The notes beneath the pieces were generated by a model. That model made no database searches and was not told the origin of the DNA. It saw only the letters and a program-made list of their open reading frames with translations. 64,000 nt of DNA from Ignavibacteria bacterium (lineage in GTDB: Bacteria; Bacteroidota; Ignavibacteria; Tepidaquicellales; Tepidaquicellaceae). The stretch spans positions 1 through 64,000 of the forward strand of contig JAIBBK010000096.1 in the NCBI GenBank assembly GCA_019694675.1, written 5' to 3'. This document shows, one piece after another, positions 44,497 through 54,200 of this stretch (the stretch's first letter is position 1; the number at the start of each line of letters is the position of its first letter). The position numbers were made by a program, and so were the translations under genes.

Positions 44497-44997
44497 TCAC
44501 ATACCCGGATCATCAGCAGATGGACCGTATGATCCCGGCACGGGAACATCAAGAAGTCTGAGATAAACAGACATTTGTCCGCGATGATGTACAAGATGAC
44601 TGTAAACAAATCCTCTCAGTACCGCGATCTTCGGCATCGTGAAATAGACCTGATCTCCGCTTCGCATGGTCCAGTTCTTCATCATCTCCGCATCATCCGT
44701 TTTCTTAAGCGTTTCAATTGCCGCTGCAAGAGTCTCATCAAACTTCTTCACTGCTTCCTCGCTTGATGCCGCCTCAACCGGTTTATAGTCCATCTTCTCG
44801 AAGTCAAGTTCATCGGCAAGCAATGTGGCATTTACCCATCCCGGAATTTCCGCAAGGTGCATGGCAAGCCTGCCAAGTGTCATCGATTTTTCATGCGGCT
44901 TCCATGTAAGCTTGTCGGCGGGCAGCCTCTCCAGCATCTTTCTGGTTGACTGTGCTTCCTGCTCAAGCTCCATCACCAGTGGTTCGCTCATTTTCAT
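44497..44997 (-). CDS. DinB-family protein
   Basis: 166 residues of the DinB four-helix fold. The histidine ligands are visible in GRLAMHLAEIPGWV and in YSHLVHHRGQMSVYLR, the latter being the family's hallmark last helix. KPHEKSMTLGRLA is the conserved first signature. A nearby ATG two codons in (44991) is an alternative start. Followed by its own terminator. Not closely related to the DinB protein at 25491. Confidence 0.9.
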   Translation of the reverse strand: MKMSEPLVMELEQEAQSTRKMLERLPADKLTWKPHEKSMTLGRLAMHLAEIPGWVNATLLADELDFEKMDYKPVEAASSEEAVKKFDETLAAAIETLKKTDDAEMMKNWTMRSGDQVYFTMPKIAVLRGFVYSHLVHHRGQMSVYLRLLDVPVPGSYGPSADDPGM

Positions 44998-45348
44998 ATT
45001 TGTTGTTTGTTTTGTTTAGGCACGAAATTATCTTATTTAACTCAGAACCTCAATTAACAAATCACAAATCCTCATCTGACGGAAGCTATATCCTTATGCA
45101 ATTGCAGTGCTGCGCAATGCGCCTGTTCCGGCAGGTGTGACTGCAACCCGGGACGCCATCAAAAATGGCTCTTCTTCGGAAGGAAGCCCTCAGTCTATTA
45201 GCAATGTACATCAGTGTTCACAATCATCGTATTATGATCGCTCTGTCTTACAGGAGACTGTAAACAAATTGTGAACTGAAGATAAGTCGTAACATTTTAG
45301 AGAAAATGAAACTAACTTTCGCACAATTTTTATCAATAAGAATTTGTA
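44998..45348. other. Intergenic region between DinB and the pyruvate-kinase-like gene
   Basis: 351 bases without a gene. It contains the structured segment listed separately at 45101-45195; the rest is AT-rich and should hold both divergent promoters. Confidence 0.5.
45101..45195 (+). ncRNA. Candidate structured leader RNA
   Basis: Perfect short helices occur in a row. ATTGC/GCAAT (45101-45105 with 45114-45118). CCTG/CAGG (45122-45125 with 45132-45135). Then a three-way junction: GACTG (45139-45143) with CAGTC (45191-45195), GGG (45150-45152) with CCC (45187-45189), enclosing GCCAT/ATGGC (45155-45159 with 45165-45169) and CTTC/GAAG (45171-45174 with 45183-45186). It ends about 150 bases before the pyruvate-kinase-like gene. 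I recognise no known riboswitch. The inverted repeats do not fix the strand. Confidence 0.4.
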
Positions 45349-46851
45349 ATGGTCCCGTATGAACTGATGCATAATTCCAGAAAGTTAAGATCAATAAAGA
45401 AAAGGATCAGTGAGCTGATCAGTGATTGCTACAGGTTTGAGCAGAAGCTGTCTGGCATGATTGAATACACATGTTCTCAGCACAGGATATCTGCCGCAAA
45501 TCTGGTTCATTACATGAGCGTGAGGAGAGTTGATATCAGAAAACTGCAGAACGATCTCAGCAATCTTGCCATCTCGTCACAGGCTCATTCCGAAGGATAT
45601 ATTCTGAACAATCTGCAGAAAACTGATTATCTGCTGTCGTTGCTTCTCGGAGGTAATCATCTCAGCGGCAGGTTCAGCAGTCTTGATCTTGAGCAAAGTA
45701 AGAAACTGCTGGATCTCAATTCGGCAATGCTCTTCGGAAAGGCAGCAATGAAAGGCGAAACAAAGATCATGGTCACTATGCCTTCAGAGGCTTCTTCCGA
45801 TTACAGGCTTGTCTATGAAATGGCAAGAAGCGGAATGCATATTGCGAGGATCAACACTGCTCATGATTCCATTGATGAATGGAAACGAATGCTTCTTAAT
45901 ATAAAGCGGGCTTCTGCCTCGACCGGCAAGAAGATCAGGATATACATGGATCTCGCAGGACCTAAGATAAGGACAACACTCCGGAACGGAGGAGACAAAG
46001 GGATTGCTGTCAGGACAGGTGATAAACTGATAATTTGCGGAACAGAAGCAGAAAGTCAGAAGAGTAAGAAGCAGAATGTTATCGGCATTTCCATGCCTGA
46101 GATCCTCAAGTTTGTAAGGCGCGGTGAAAGAGTTATCTTTGATGACGGGAAATTCTATTGCAGGGTACTGCAGTCGTCACCGCAAAGGGTAAGTTTGAGT
46201 GTCGAATACGTTGCAAAAGGCAAATCACTTCTGAAGAGCGAAAAGGGAGTTAATATGCCTGACACAGATCTGAGCATACCTTCTCTTACAACAGATGATA
46301 TTGACACCTTGCCTTTCGCCGCCGCCAATTCTGACATGCTCGGATATTCTTTTGTCAGGAAACAGGAAGATGTTGAAGAGCTGTATGAGAGGCTTTCGGG
46401 ATTGGGAAGAACCGGCATTGGCATTGTGCTGAAGATCGAAACAAAAGAAGCCTTTGACAATCTCCCTTCACTTGTGCTTTCGGCGATGAGATTCAGAAGA
46501 GTCGGTTTGATGATCGCCCGCGGAGACCTGGCAATTGAAATGGGATTCAGAAGAATGGCAGAGGTTCAGGAAGAGATCATGTGGCTTGCTGATGCCGCGC
46601 ACCTGCCGGTGATATGGGCCACTCAGGTCTTTGAAAATCTCGTAAACAAAGGTATCCCGAGCAGAGCGGAAATTTCAGATGCCGTAAAGTCTGTAAGGGC
46701 TGAATGCGCAATGCTCAACAAAGGACCGCACATAACCGATGCGATCAGGTTCCTTAAAGACATAGACAGGCGTATGTCTGCGCATGAAGAGAAAAAGACA
46801 AAACACCTCCGCTCTCTCAGTATCGCAAAGGACTTTCTTCCTGATCAGTAA
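45349..46851 (+). CDS. Divergent pyruvate-kinase-like protein
   Basis: 500 residues. Residues 1-130 are a helical extension not found in classical pyruvate kinase. Residues about 138-470 keep the TIM-barrel and B-domain order: ARINTAHD (R167, N169, H172), YMDLAGPKIRT (D201), LKIETKEAF (K362, E364), ARGDLAIEM (R391-G-D393), ATQVFENL and SRAEISDA. The usual AVMLSGETA is replaced by CAMLNKGPHI, and the regulatory C-terminal domain is missing. Catalytic residues for phosphoenolpyruvate and Mg appear retained. A stand-alone gene with a structured leader. It might be an alternative kinase or a regulator; function is unknown. Confidence 0.8.
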   Translation: MVPYELMHNSRKLRSIKKRISELISDCYRFEQKLSGMIEYTCSQHRISAANLVHYMSVRRVDIRKLQNDLSNLAISSQAHSEGYILNNLQKTDYLLSLLLGGNHLSGRFSSLDLEQSKKLLDLNSAMLFGKAAMKGETKIMVTMPSEASSDYRLVYEMARSGMHIARINTAHDSIDEWKRMLLNIKRASASTGKKIRIYMDLAGPKIRTTLRNGGDKGIAVRTGDKLIICGTEAESQKSKKQNVIGISMPEILKFVRRGERVIFDDGKFYCRVLQSSPQRVSLSVEYVAKGKSLLKSEKGVNMPDTDLSIPSLTTDDIDTLPFAAANSDMLGYSFVRKQEDVEELYERLSGLGRTGIGIVLKIETKEAFDNLPSLVLSAMRFRRVGLMIARGDLAIEMGFRRMAEVQEEIMWLADAAHLPVIWATQVFENLVNKGIPSRAEISDAVKSVRAECAMLNKGPHITDAIRFLKDIDRRMSAHEEKKTKHLRSLSIAKDFLPDQ

Positions 46852-46932
46852 TGCCGGTTCACATCGGATTGCTGTTCACTGTTCCTGTATTATCAGTAGA
46901 TCCGGTATCCTTGATTAAAAAAAAATTCCTTC

Positions 46933-48357
<1,425 letters not shown>

Positions 48358-48449
48358 TCAATTGTGATTAATGTTCTTGTATTCCCAGTTAAGACTGTCT
48401 CCTTATCACATGCAAAAGGAACATTGTCTTAGATTGCCTGAATTGAATT

Positions 48450-50948
48450 TCAGTCTGCCGAACCTCTGCTCCTCTTTGCCGCCTTCCAGAATTCCATCCA
48501 GAATGTGCCGGCAAAAGCAGCAAATACTGAAAGGACAATATATCCCGCGCTCAGCGGCTTAAAGCCGAATATGCCGCTCACAGGCTCTATGTAAATTGCC
48601 GCAAACAGCAATGCAAGTGAAACAGCGATCACAACCGGCAGAAGATTGTTCCTGTACTTAAGCGTTGTGAATACGGAATAATAGAATGACCTGTTAATAA
48701 ATGTGAGAAACAGATTGCTGAATATAAGTGTAGAAAAAATGACCGTTCTTGACAGTGATTCGTCACCTGACCTTGAGAAAGTGTCATATCCGAGCCACAG
48801 GCATGCAAGTGTGATCGCAAGTCCCTGAAATATGCTGATCGCAAGTTCATTGATGGAAAGAAAAGTTGCGGACATTTTCCTGGGAGGACGCTTCATTGAA
48901 TTTGCCTCGATCGGTTCGTTCTCATAAATTATAGAACACGTGGGACCCATTATCAGCTCAAGGAAGATCACATGAACCGGAGTGAATATCTCTGTGAATT
49001 CCCAGAACAGCAAGAGCGGAAGAGTAACGATCAGAATTATCGGTATGTGAATGGAAATAATGTACTGTATTGCCTTCTTGAGATTCTCGTAGATCTTTCT
49101 TCCCATCGCAACGGCATCAACCATATGAGAGAGATCATCGTCAACAAGTATGAGTGATGCTTCACTCTTTGCAACTTCACTTCCCTTTCTGCCCATGGAA
49201 ATTCCTATATGCGATGCTTTCAGTGCAGGACCGTCGTTCACACCGTCGCCGGTCATGGCCACCACTTCCCCCCTCTTCTTCAGAGCGCTGATGATCCTCA
49301 TTTTCGCATCAGGAAACATCCTCGCAAATATGTTCGCTCTGCCTGCAACCTCAGCAACCTCCTCGTCTTTCATTTTCATGATCTCTGATCCGCAAACCAC
49401 TTCACCTTCATGTCTTATTTTCACCTGTTCGGCAACTGCCCTTGCCGTACCGGGATAATCTCCGGTTATCATCTTCACGCTTATGCCTGCTTCGTAAAAT
49501 GAGGATATCACTTCATCAATGTTCTCTTTAGGAGGATCATTGAACGAGATAAGCCCGAGAAATTCAAAAACAAACTGGTCCTGAGATGCAGGGAGCTGTT
49601 CGATGTCAGGCCTTGCTTCAGCCACACCAAGTACACGCTTCCCCTTCTCAGCAATGCTCAATCCAAGTTCATATATCTTGTTCTTCTCATCATCACTTAA
49701 TGTTGACTGTGAAAGGATAGTCTCCAATCCGCCTTTGGAAGCCACAACATAATTCCCTTCCCTGTCAATGTGAACATGTGTCATTATGGGAGGAACTCCG
49801 GAGATCGGATACTCATGAGTGATCCTGAAATTTGGCCTCTTGTCTGCAGGCGCTGACATTTCATAAGCGGAGTGTATGGATTCTTCCATCGGATCAAACG
49901 GCTCAGGCTCAGAAGCCCACATGGCATATTCGAGTGTCTTGCTGAAAGCCGCCTCGCCGTTTTGCCAGTCTGTAAACTGCCCTGTCCCGTGATCATAAAC
50001 ATCTGCGAGACGCATTTCATTTTTAGTGAGCGTACCGGTTTTGTCAACACAGATCACGGTGGCCGCGCCGAGAGCTTCAACAGTGTAAGGGTGCTTGGCA
50101 ATCACATTTTCCTTGAGCAGTCTGTAAGCGCCGAGAGCCATGAAAGCGCTGAATGCAACCGGTATCTCTTCGGGAAGCACAGACATCGCTAGTGTCAGTC
50201 CATGAAGCAGACCTTGCAGCAGATCTCCGCTCTGATAATATGCGAGAATCCACACAAGCAGGAATGCAGCGGAACCGAATGCAACCATCCTCACAACGAA
50301 TTTTCTTATCTGAAGTTGGAGAGGGGTCTTCTCCGTCTGCAGGTTCCTTATTGACTTTTCCACCCTGGCCAGCGCCGTGCCCGCTCCCACGGCCGTAACC
50401 TTTGCGACACAGTATCCGGTCAGTACAAGTGTGCCTTTATAAATTGTGTTTTCATTGCTCGTCTTGCTCTTGAAAACCGGAAGCGACTCCCCTGTCAGTA
50501 TGCTGTCGTTAACGGAAAAGTCGTGGCACTCCAGCACCAATGCATCTGCAGGCACAAGATCTCCGTCTTCAACGGAAATTAAGTCATCAACAACAAGTTC
50601 TTCGGACCTTATCTCTTCCCATGCCGAGCTTCTGCAAACATAAGCCAGAGGACTTGAGAGCTTCTTCAATGCTTCCATTGCATTGTGGCTTCTCCTTTCC
50701 TGATAAAACGAAATTGATGCCACTATCAGAATTGCCACGAGCATTATGACGGCTTCCGACTTCTCTCCGAGTACAAAGTATATGACTGCTGATGCTACAA
50801 GAAGTATGAACATCGGCTCCGTAACGATATCACGGAGCAAATCTAAGGCGGCGTTTCTTTCTTTTATATCTTCCTGATTGGATCCAAATTTTTCGCGGGA
50901 TTTTGCGACTTCTTCGGGCGTAAGCCCCGAATATGCATTCTGTGACAT
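48450..50948 (-). CDS. Cation-translocating P-type ATPase (P2-like)
   Basis: 832 residues with the full pump plan. N-terminal YSGLTPEEVAKSREKFGSN is the cation_ATPase_N segment. TGES at 152-155 is the phosphatase loop. Helix 4 has LPEEIP (258-263). The phosphorylation site is DKTGTLT with D302, then MTGDGVNDGPALK. About ten helices end the protein. The PEEIP motif differs from PEGLP of Ca pumps; helix 6 has GPTCSIIYENEP. The ion may be Ca, Mn or Na/K-like and is not fixed. A solitary gene following the lyase on the same strand. Confidence 0.9.
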   Translation of the reverse strand: MSQNAYSGLTPEEVAKSREKFGSNQEDIKERNAALDLLRDIVTEPMFILLVASAVIYFVLGEKSEAVIMLVAILIVASISFYQERRSHNAMEALKKLSSPLAYVCRSSAWEEIRSEELVVDDLISVEDGDLVPADALVLECHDFSVNDSILTGESLPVFKSKTSNENTIYKGTLVLTGYCVAKVTAVGAGTALARVEKSIRNLQTEKTPLQLQIRKFVVRMVAFGSAAFLLVWILAYYQSGDLLQGLLHGLTLAMSVLPEEIPVAFSAFMALGAYRLLKENVIAKHPYTVEALGAATVICVDKTGTLTKNEMRLADVYDHGTGQFTDWQNGEAAFSKTLEYAMWASEPEPFDPMEESIHSAYEMSAPADKRPNFRITHEYPISGVPPIMTHVHIDREGNYVVASKGGLETILSQSTLSDDEKNKIYELGLSIAEKGKRVLGVAEARPDIEQLPASQDQFVFEFLGLISFNDPPKENIDEVISSFYEAGISVKMITGDYPGTARAVAEQVKIRHEGEVVCGSEIMKMKDEEVAEVAGRANIFARMFPDAKMRIISALKKRGEVVAMTGDGVNDGPALKASHIGISMGRKGSEVAKSEASLILVDDDLSHMVDAVAMGRKIYENLKKAIQYIISIHIPIILIVTLPLLLFWEFTEIFTPVHVIFLELIMGPTCSIIYENEPIEANSMKRPPRKMSATFLSINELAISIFQGLAITLACLWLGYDTFSRSGDESLSRTVIFSTLIFSNLFLTFINRSFYYSVFTTLKYRNNLLPVVIAVSLALLFAAIYIEPVSGIFGFKPLSAGYIVLSVFAAFAGTFWMEFWKAAKRSRGSAD

Positions 50949-51118
50949 TTGGCAGATAATGAATTTGATGCCAGCTCACGGCACGGATCAATCTGAGCCT
51001 GACAATCTGTTCCTTTGGGCATGAAGCAACGGCGATATGAAACTTTGCAATGCTCCGGCTATGACTGCCGGAGTTATGCTATCACCCGGTGCACTTCCGG
51101 ATGATCAGTAAGAAGTCA

Positions 51119-52057
51119 TCAGTTATGAAAGATCTCGGCAATCATACAGCGGGCACTTCCTCCGCCGATTGTCTCAATTGTGCTGATCTGAGCCAGCACC
51201 AGCTTTGGATTGTGTACTGCAAGTCTCTGCTTCTGCATCTCATCAAGACAGCGGTATGCTTTTTCTGATATAACAAGCACTTTCACACCGTCTTTATCAT
51301 TGAGCTGAAGCATGTTTCCTGCAAAAGAATTCACCTGCTCTTCAGTGATCCCGATCACTTCTCTTCCCCCTGCCGACAAAAGTTCTGTCACTTGTTCTCT
51401 TTCACTTGCGTCCTTAATCATTTCCGTGCAGATCACCGCAAATGTCTCGCCTATCGTAAGCACAACATTCGTATGATAGACTTCCTGCAGTCCCTTGTCA
51501 ACGGCCGTGAAAAGCACCGGCTCATAGCCGATCTTCCCGCACACTTCATTCAGCAGTGATTCCTGCGTCCGGGGTGAAAGCGCGGCAAACGCCCTTTTGT
51601 TCACATGATCAAACACAATGCTTCCTGTTCCTTCAATCACACCTGCAGATTTCGAAAGATCTTCAATTCCGTACGAATACTTTTCAGCCAGCATATTCAC
51701 TACATCATAGCGCACTTCTTTTCTGCGCAATTCAGACATCATCGGATAAATGAATATCAAGCCTCTGCCGTCATCGAGAATGTGCGTGGAAAACCAGTTG
51801 TTCGGGAAGACAGCGTCGGGTTTGGGAGGATCTTTTGTATCGTCAACCACGATAATTTCAATACCTGCTTTTATAAGCTCTCTGGCGAACAGGTCGAATT
51901 CGGCTTTTGCAAGTTCAGATTGACTGCCGCTGTCAGCGGTTGAAATGTCTTTTTGGAATGCATTTGATCCCGCAGTTTCCGGATTGTATCCGAAAGAAGC
52001 GGGCCTTACCATGAGTATCGTGCCGGTTGTCTGTCTCAATACCGTAACTTCTTTCAT
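51119..52057 (-). CDS. ctlX: Arginine deiminase-related hydrolase, CtlX-like
   Basis: 312 residues of the guanidino-group-modifying superfamily, resembling citrulline-utilisation hydrolase CtlX. It opens MVRPASFGYNPETAGSNAFQ, has PDAVFPNNWFSTH, the acidic EGTGS, the histidine in YHTNVVLT, and the nucleophile C304 in GGGSARCMIAE. Predicted to hydrolyse citrulline or a related guanidino/ureido compound; the name rests on similarity only. Ends the minus-strand run; the next gene upstream is divergent. Confidence 0.85.
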   Translation of the reverse strand: MKEVTVLRQTTGTILMVRPASFGYNPETAGSNAFQKDISTADSGSQSELAKAEFDLFARELIKAGIEIIVVDDTKDPPKPDAVFPNNWFSTHILDDGRGLIFIYPMMSELRRKEVRYDVVNMLAEKYSYGIEDLSKSAGVIEGTGSIVFDHVNKRAFAALSPRTQESLLNEVCGKIGYEPVLFTAVDKGLQEVYHTNVVLTIGETFAVICTEMIKDASEREQVTELLSAGGREVIGITEEQVNSFAGNMLQLNDKDGVKVLVISEKAYRCLDEMQKQRLAVHNPKLVLAQISTIETIGGGSARCMIAEIFHN

Positions 52058-52251
52058 GTAATTTACTCATGAGTATGATGAAGAAAAATGAAAATCTTGA
52101 GCCCTTGTTTTCACACTCAATATTTCCTGTTTTGATAATCAAAGGATGATCCGGTCAGTCCAATAGATGCCTGGCAAGCGAATGAAGTGTACGTGAAAAA
52201 GGAGTGTTCTTCAGAGGGTTGAAATAGTTAGCAATTGAATAATCCAATTAA

Positions 52252-52259
52252 TATTTTTG
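52252..52259 (+). promoter_or_regulatory. Candidate Bacteroidota-type -7 box (TAnnTTTG)
   Basis: TATTTTTG fits the TAnnTTTG consensus of the Bacteroidota primary sigma factor exactly and lies 43 bases before the DUF1579 start, which also has an AGGAG site at 52289-52293. The TTG upstream is closer than the usual -33 spacing, so support is partial. Confidence 0.35.
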
Positions 52260-52302
52260 GCTCATTCTTTTAACCAAAACCCACAATTAGGAGAACAACT
52301 CT

Positions 52303-52869
52303 ATGAAGTTCAATTCAAAGATCATCGTTCTGGCAGTAATGCTGATCCTGCCTGCAATTCTCAAAGCACAGACCAAAGAAGAAATGGATGCCTGGATGGC
52401 ATCAATGGCTCCGGGACCGGTTCATGAATCGCTTGCAAAGTCAGACGGTAAATGGACTGAAGAAGTCAGGTACTGGATGGACCCGAACGGAGATCCTGTA
52501 ACAACTGTTGGTTCCGCCGAGAACAAAATGATCCTCGGAGGAAGGTATCAGTACTCCACTCATTCAAGCACAATGATGGGAATGCCGTTCGAAGGTATCA
52601 GCATAGTCGGATATGATAATGTAAGAAAGGTCATCCAGTCAACATGGATTGACAACATGGGTACAAGCATCATGTTCCTCGAAGGAAAATGGGATGAATC
52701 GTCAAATTCATGCACTCTTACGGGCAAGGCGACAGACCCCATGAAGGGCGGGCAAATTGATGTGAGAGAGGTCTTTACAGTCATTGATGACAATAATCAG
52801 AAAATGGAGATGTACATGATGCAGGATGGAAAGGAAATTAAGACAATGGAGATTCTCTGGAAGAGATAG
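52303..52869 (+). CDS. Exported DUF1579 protein
   Basis: 188 residues: a signal peptide at 1-22 ending in KAQ, then a DUF1579 domain of lipocalin-like beta-strands. Core motifs are DGKWTEEVRYWMDPNG, MILGGRYQYS, PFEGISIVGYDN and a run of lysine/methionine-rich strands to the end. The domain is common in Bacteroidota and Acidobacteria; no function is known. It has a good AGGAG site and its own terminator, so it is a stand-alone transcript. Confidence 0.88.
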   Translation: MKFNSKIIVLAVMLILPAILKAQTKEEMDAWMASMAPGPVHESLAKSDGKWTEEVRYWMDPNGDPVTTVGSAENKMILGGRYQYSTHSSTMMGMPFEGISIVGYDNVRKVIQSTWIDNMGTSIMFLEGKWDESSNSCTLTGKATDPMKGGQIDVREVFTVIDDNNQKMEMYMMQDGKEIKTMEILWKR

Positions 52870-52894
52870 ACTCGACCATCAGAAGAAATTCAGG

Positions 52895-52926
52895 AAGGCA
52901 GAGTTAACCGCTCTGCCTTTTCTGTT
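52895..52926 (+). terminator. Intrinsic terminator after the DUF1579 gene
   Basis: AAGGCAGAG (52895-52903) pairs perfectly with CTCTGCCTT (52911-52919) with a 7-base loop, followed by TTCTGTTCTT. Lies 26 bases after the stop codon. Confidence 0.8.
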
Positions 52927-52953
52927 CTTAGCAGATCGCCTGTTTGCGCGGAA

Positions 52954-53385
52954 CTAGTTCTTTATTCTCACAAACGCCGCAAGCTTCATGTTCTTTGCTT
53001 CCGCAAGGCCAAGTGATTCATAAAATTCACAAAGCTCGGGAGTGTCATCTGTCAGAAGCACAAGCTGCCGGACACTTCCGTATCTTTGCATTACCATTCT
53101 CATCATCACGGTTCCAATACCTTTTCTTTTGTATGAATTCAGAACCAGCAAGTCCTGAACATAGGCAATCGTCCTTCCGTCACTTATGCATCTAACAAGA
53201 CCGATGAGTTTCCCTTCATCTCTTGCCTGAACAACATAATGTGATCCGGCAATTGCTTCCTTAAGCAGGCCGGGGTCATTGGTGTACAAAGTCCACCCTG
53301 CATCCGAATACAGATCAAGCATTTCCTCTGATGACAGTTCAGAAGATTCTGTATATATGATATTTTCCAGTCCGGGCTTTTTCAA
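52954..53385 (-). CDS. GNAT-family acetyltransferase
   Basis: 143 residues, acetyl-CoA binding segment VLNSYKRKGIGTVMMRMVM, with LIGLVRCISDG and FYESLGLAEAKN. The start codon is TTG at 53385, directly after the DsrE stop, with no better start upstream. It ends the sulfur operon on the minus strand; a link to sulfur chemistry is not shown. Substrate unknown. Confidence 0.85.
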   Translation of the reverse strand: MKKPGLENIIYTESSELSSEEMLDLYSDAGWTLYTNDPGLLKEAIAGSHYVVQARDEGKLIGLVRCISDGRTIAYVQDLLVLNSYKRKGIGTVMMRMVMQRYGSVRQLVLLTDDTPELCEFYESLGLAEAKNMKLAAFVRIKN

Positions 53386-53865
53386 TCAGATGAATAGCAT
53401 GTGAACGCCTTCGCCGGCGCCTCTTTCATAAAAGCCGCCAACAGTAAGGACGCCGTCAACTTCGGGGTACATGTCTTCCTTCTTGTAGTGAAACATATCC
53501 ATTGCAAGCTTGCAGGCCCAAAGCTTCACTCCGGATGCTTTGAGTATTTCCAGAAACTCCCTCACATCCGGCATGTCTATCTTCTCCATTTCACTCTTCA
53601 TCATCTTCGTTGCAATTGCCTCCATACCGGGAAGTCCGCCGAGCAAAGTGGGGATATGCATTGCGGGATTTCCTACCGTGGCCACATGGAGATGCTCCAG
53701 CTTTTCATTATGGATCGCTTCAAGCCCGAAGAAAGTGAAAAATAATTCCGCTTCTATGCCCTCCATCCGCGCTCCGTTTGCAAGTACAAATGCCGCATAC
53801 ACATTTTCGAGTGTGGCCTTGGAGAGAATTATCATCATCTTTTTGATACTGTTGTTGCCGTTCAT
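53386..53865 (-). CDS. DsrE/DsrF-like sulfur-relay protein
   Basis: About 159 residues of the DsrE/F/H-like (DsrE2) fold that moves sulfane sulfur. It opens KKMMIILSKATLENVYAAFVLANGA, and near the C-terminus has WACKLAMDMFHY with the likely sulfur-carrying cysteine. I used the ATG at 53863-53865; a TTG at 53889 overlapping the DsrC stop is an alternative. It follows the DsrC/TusE gene in the same operon, a natural partner pair. Confidence 0.88.
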   Translation of the reverse strand: MNGNNSIKKMMIILSKATLENVYAAFVLANGARMEGIEAELFFTFFGLEAIHNEKLEHLHVATVGNPAMHIPTLLGGLPGMEAIATKMMKSEMEKIDMPDVREFLEILKASGVKLWACKLAMDMFHYKKEDMYPEVDGVLTVGGFYERGAGEGVHMLFI

Positions 53866-53885
53866 GTCTTTGATCGTTTGAATTT

Positions 53886-54194
53886 TCAAATGCAGCTTGC
53901 GGGTTTCGGAATTCCTGCAATCTTAGTAGAGATCTTCAGCGGACCGTTAGGAAAGAGCTGATAGAATTCCTTTATGTCAATCACACCGCTCTTGCCGATC
54001 TTTCTTATGCTTAGTGCAACTCCCTGTTTATGCTGATCCTGAAGATAGGATATTACAGCCCAGTGCCTTTCAGTCAGATCAATTCCCTCTTCCCCGGCAA
54101 TTGCTTCGGCAACTTCCCTTGTCCATTGTGACTGATCTGTCAGATAACCTTCTTCGTTGACTTCCACTGTTTTTCCTGCGATTGTCTTTTCCAC
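53886..54194 (-). CDS. DsrC/TusE-family sulfur carrier with one cysteine
   Basis: 102 residues with the family's helical core (LTDQSQWTREVAEAIAGEEG, LTERHWAVISYLQD) and the flexible C-terminal arm ending PKPASCI. The penultimate C101 is present, but the second arm cysteine of true DsrC is T90 here. That makes it TusE-like or a regulator rather than the substrate of dissimilatory sulfite reductase. GTG start. It lies 6 bases after the SQR gene. Confidence 0.92.
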   Translation of the reverse strand: MEKTIAGKTVEVNEEGYLTDQSQWTREVAEAIAGEEGIDLTERHWAVISYLQDQHKQGVALSIRKIGKSGVIDIKEFYQLFPNGPLKISTKIAGIPKPASCI

Positions 54195-54200
54195 TTTGTA

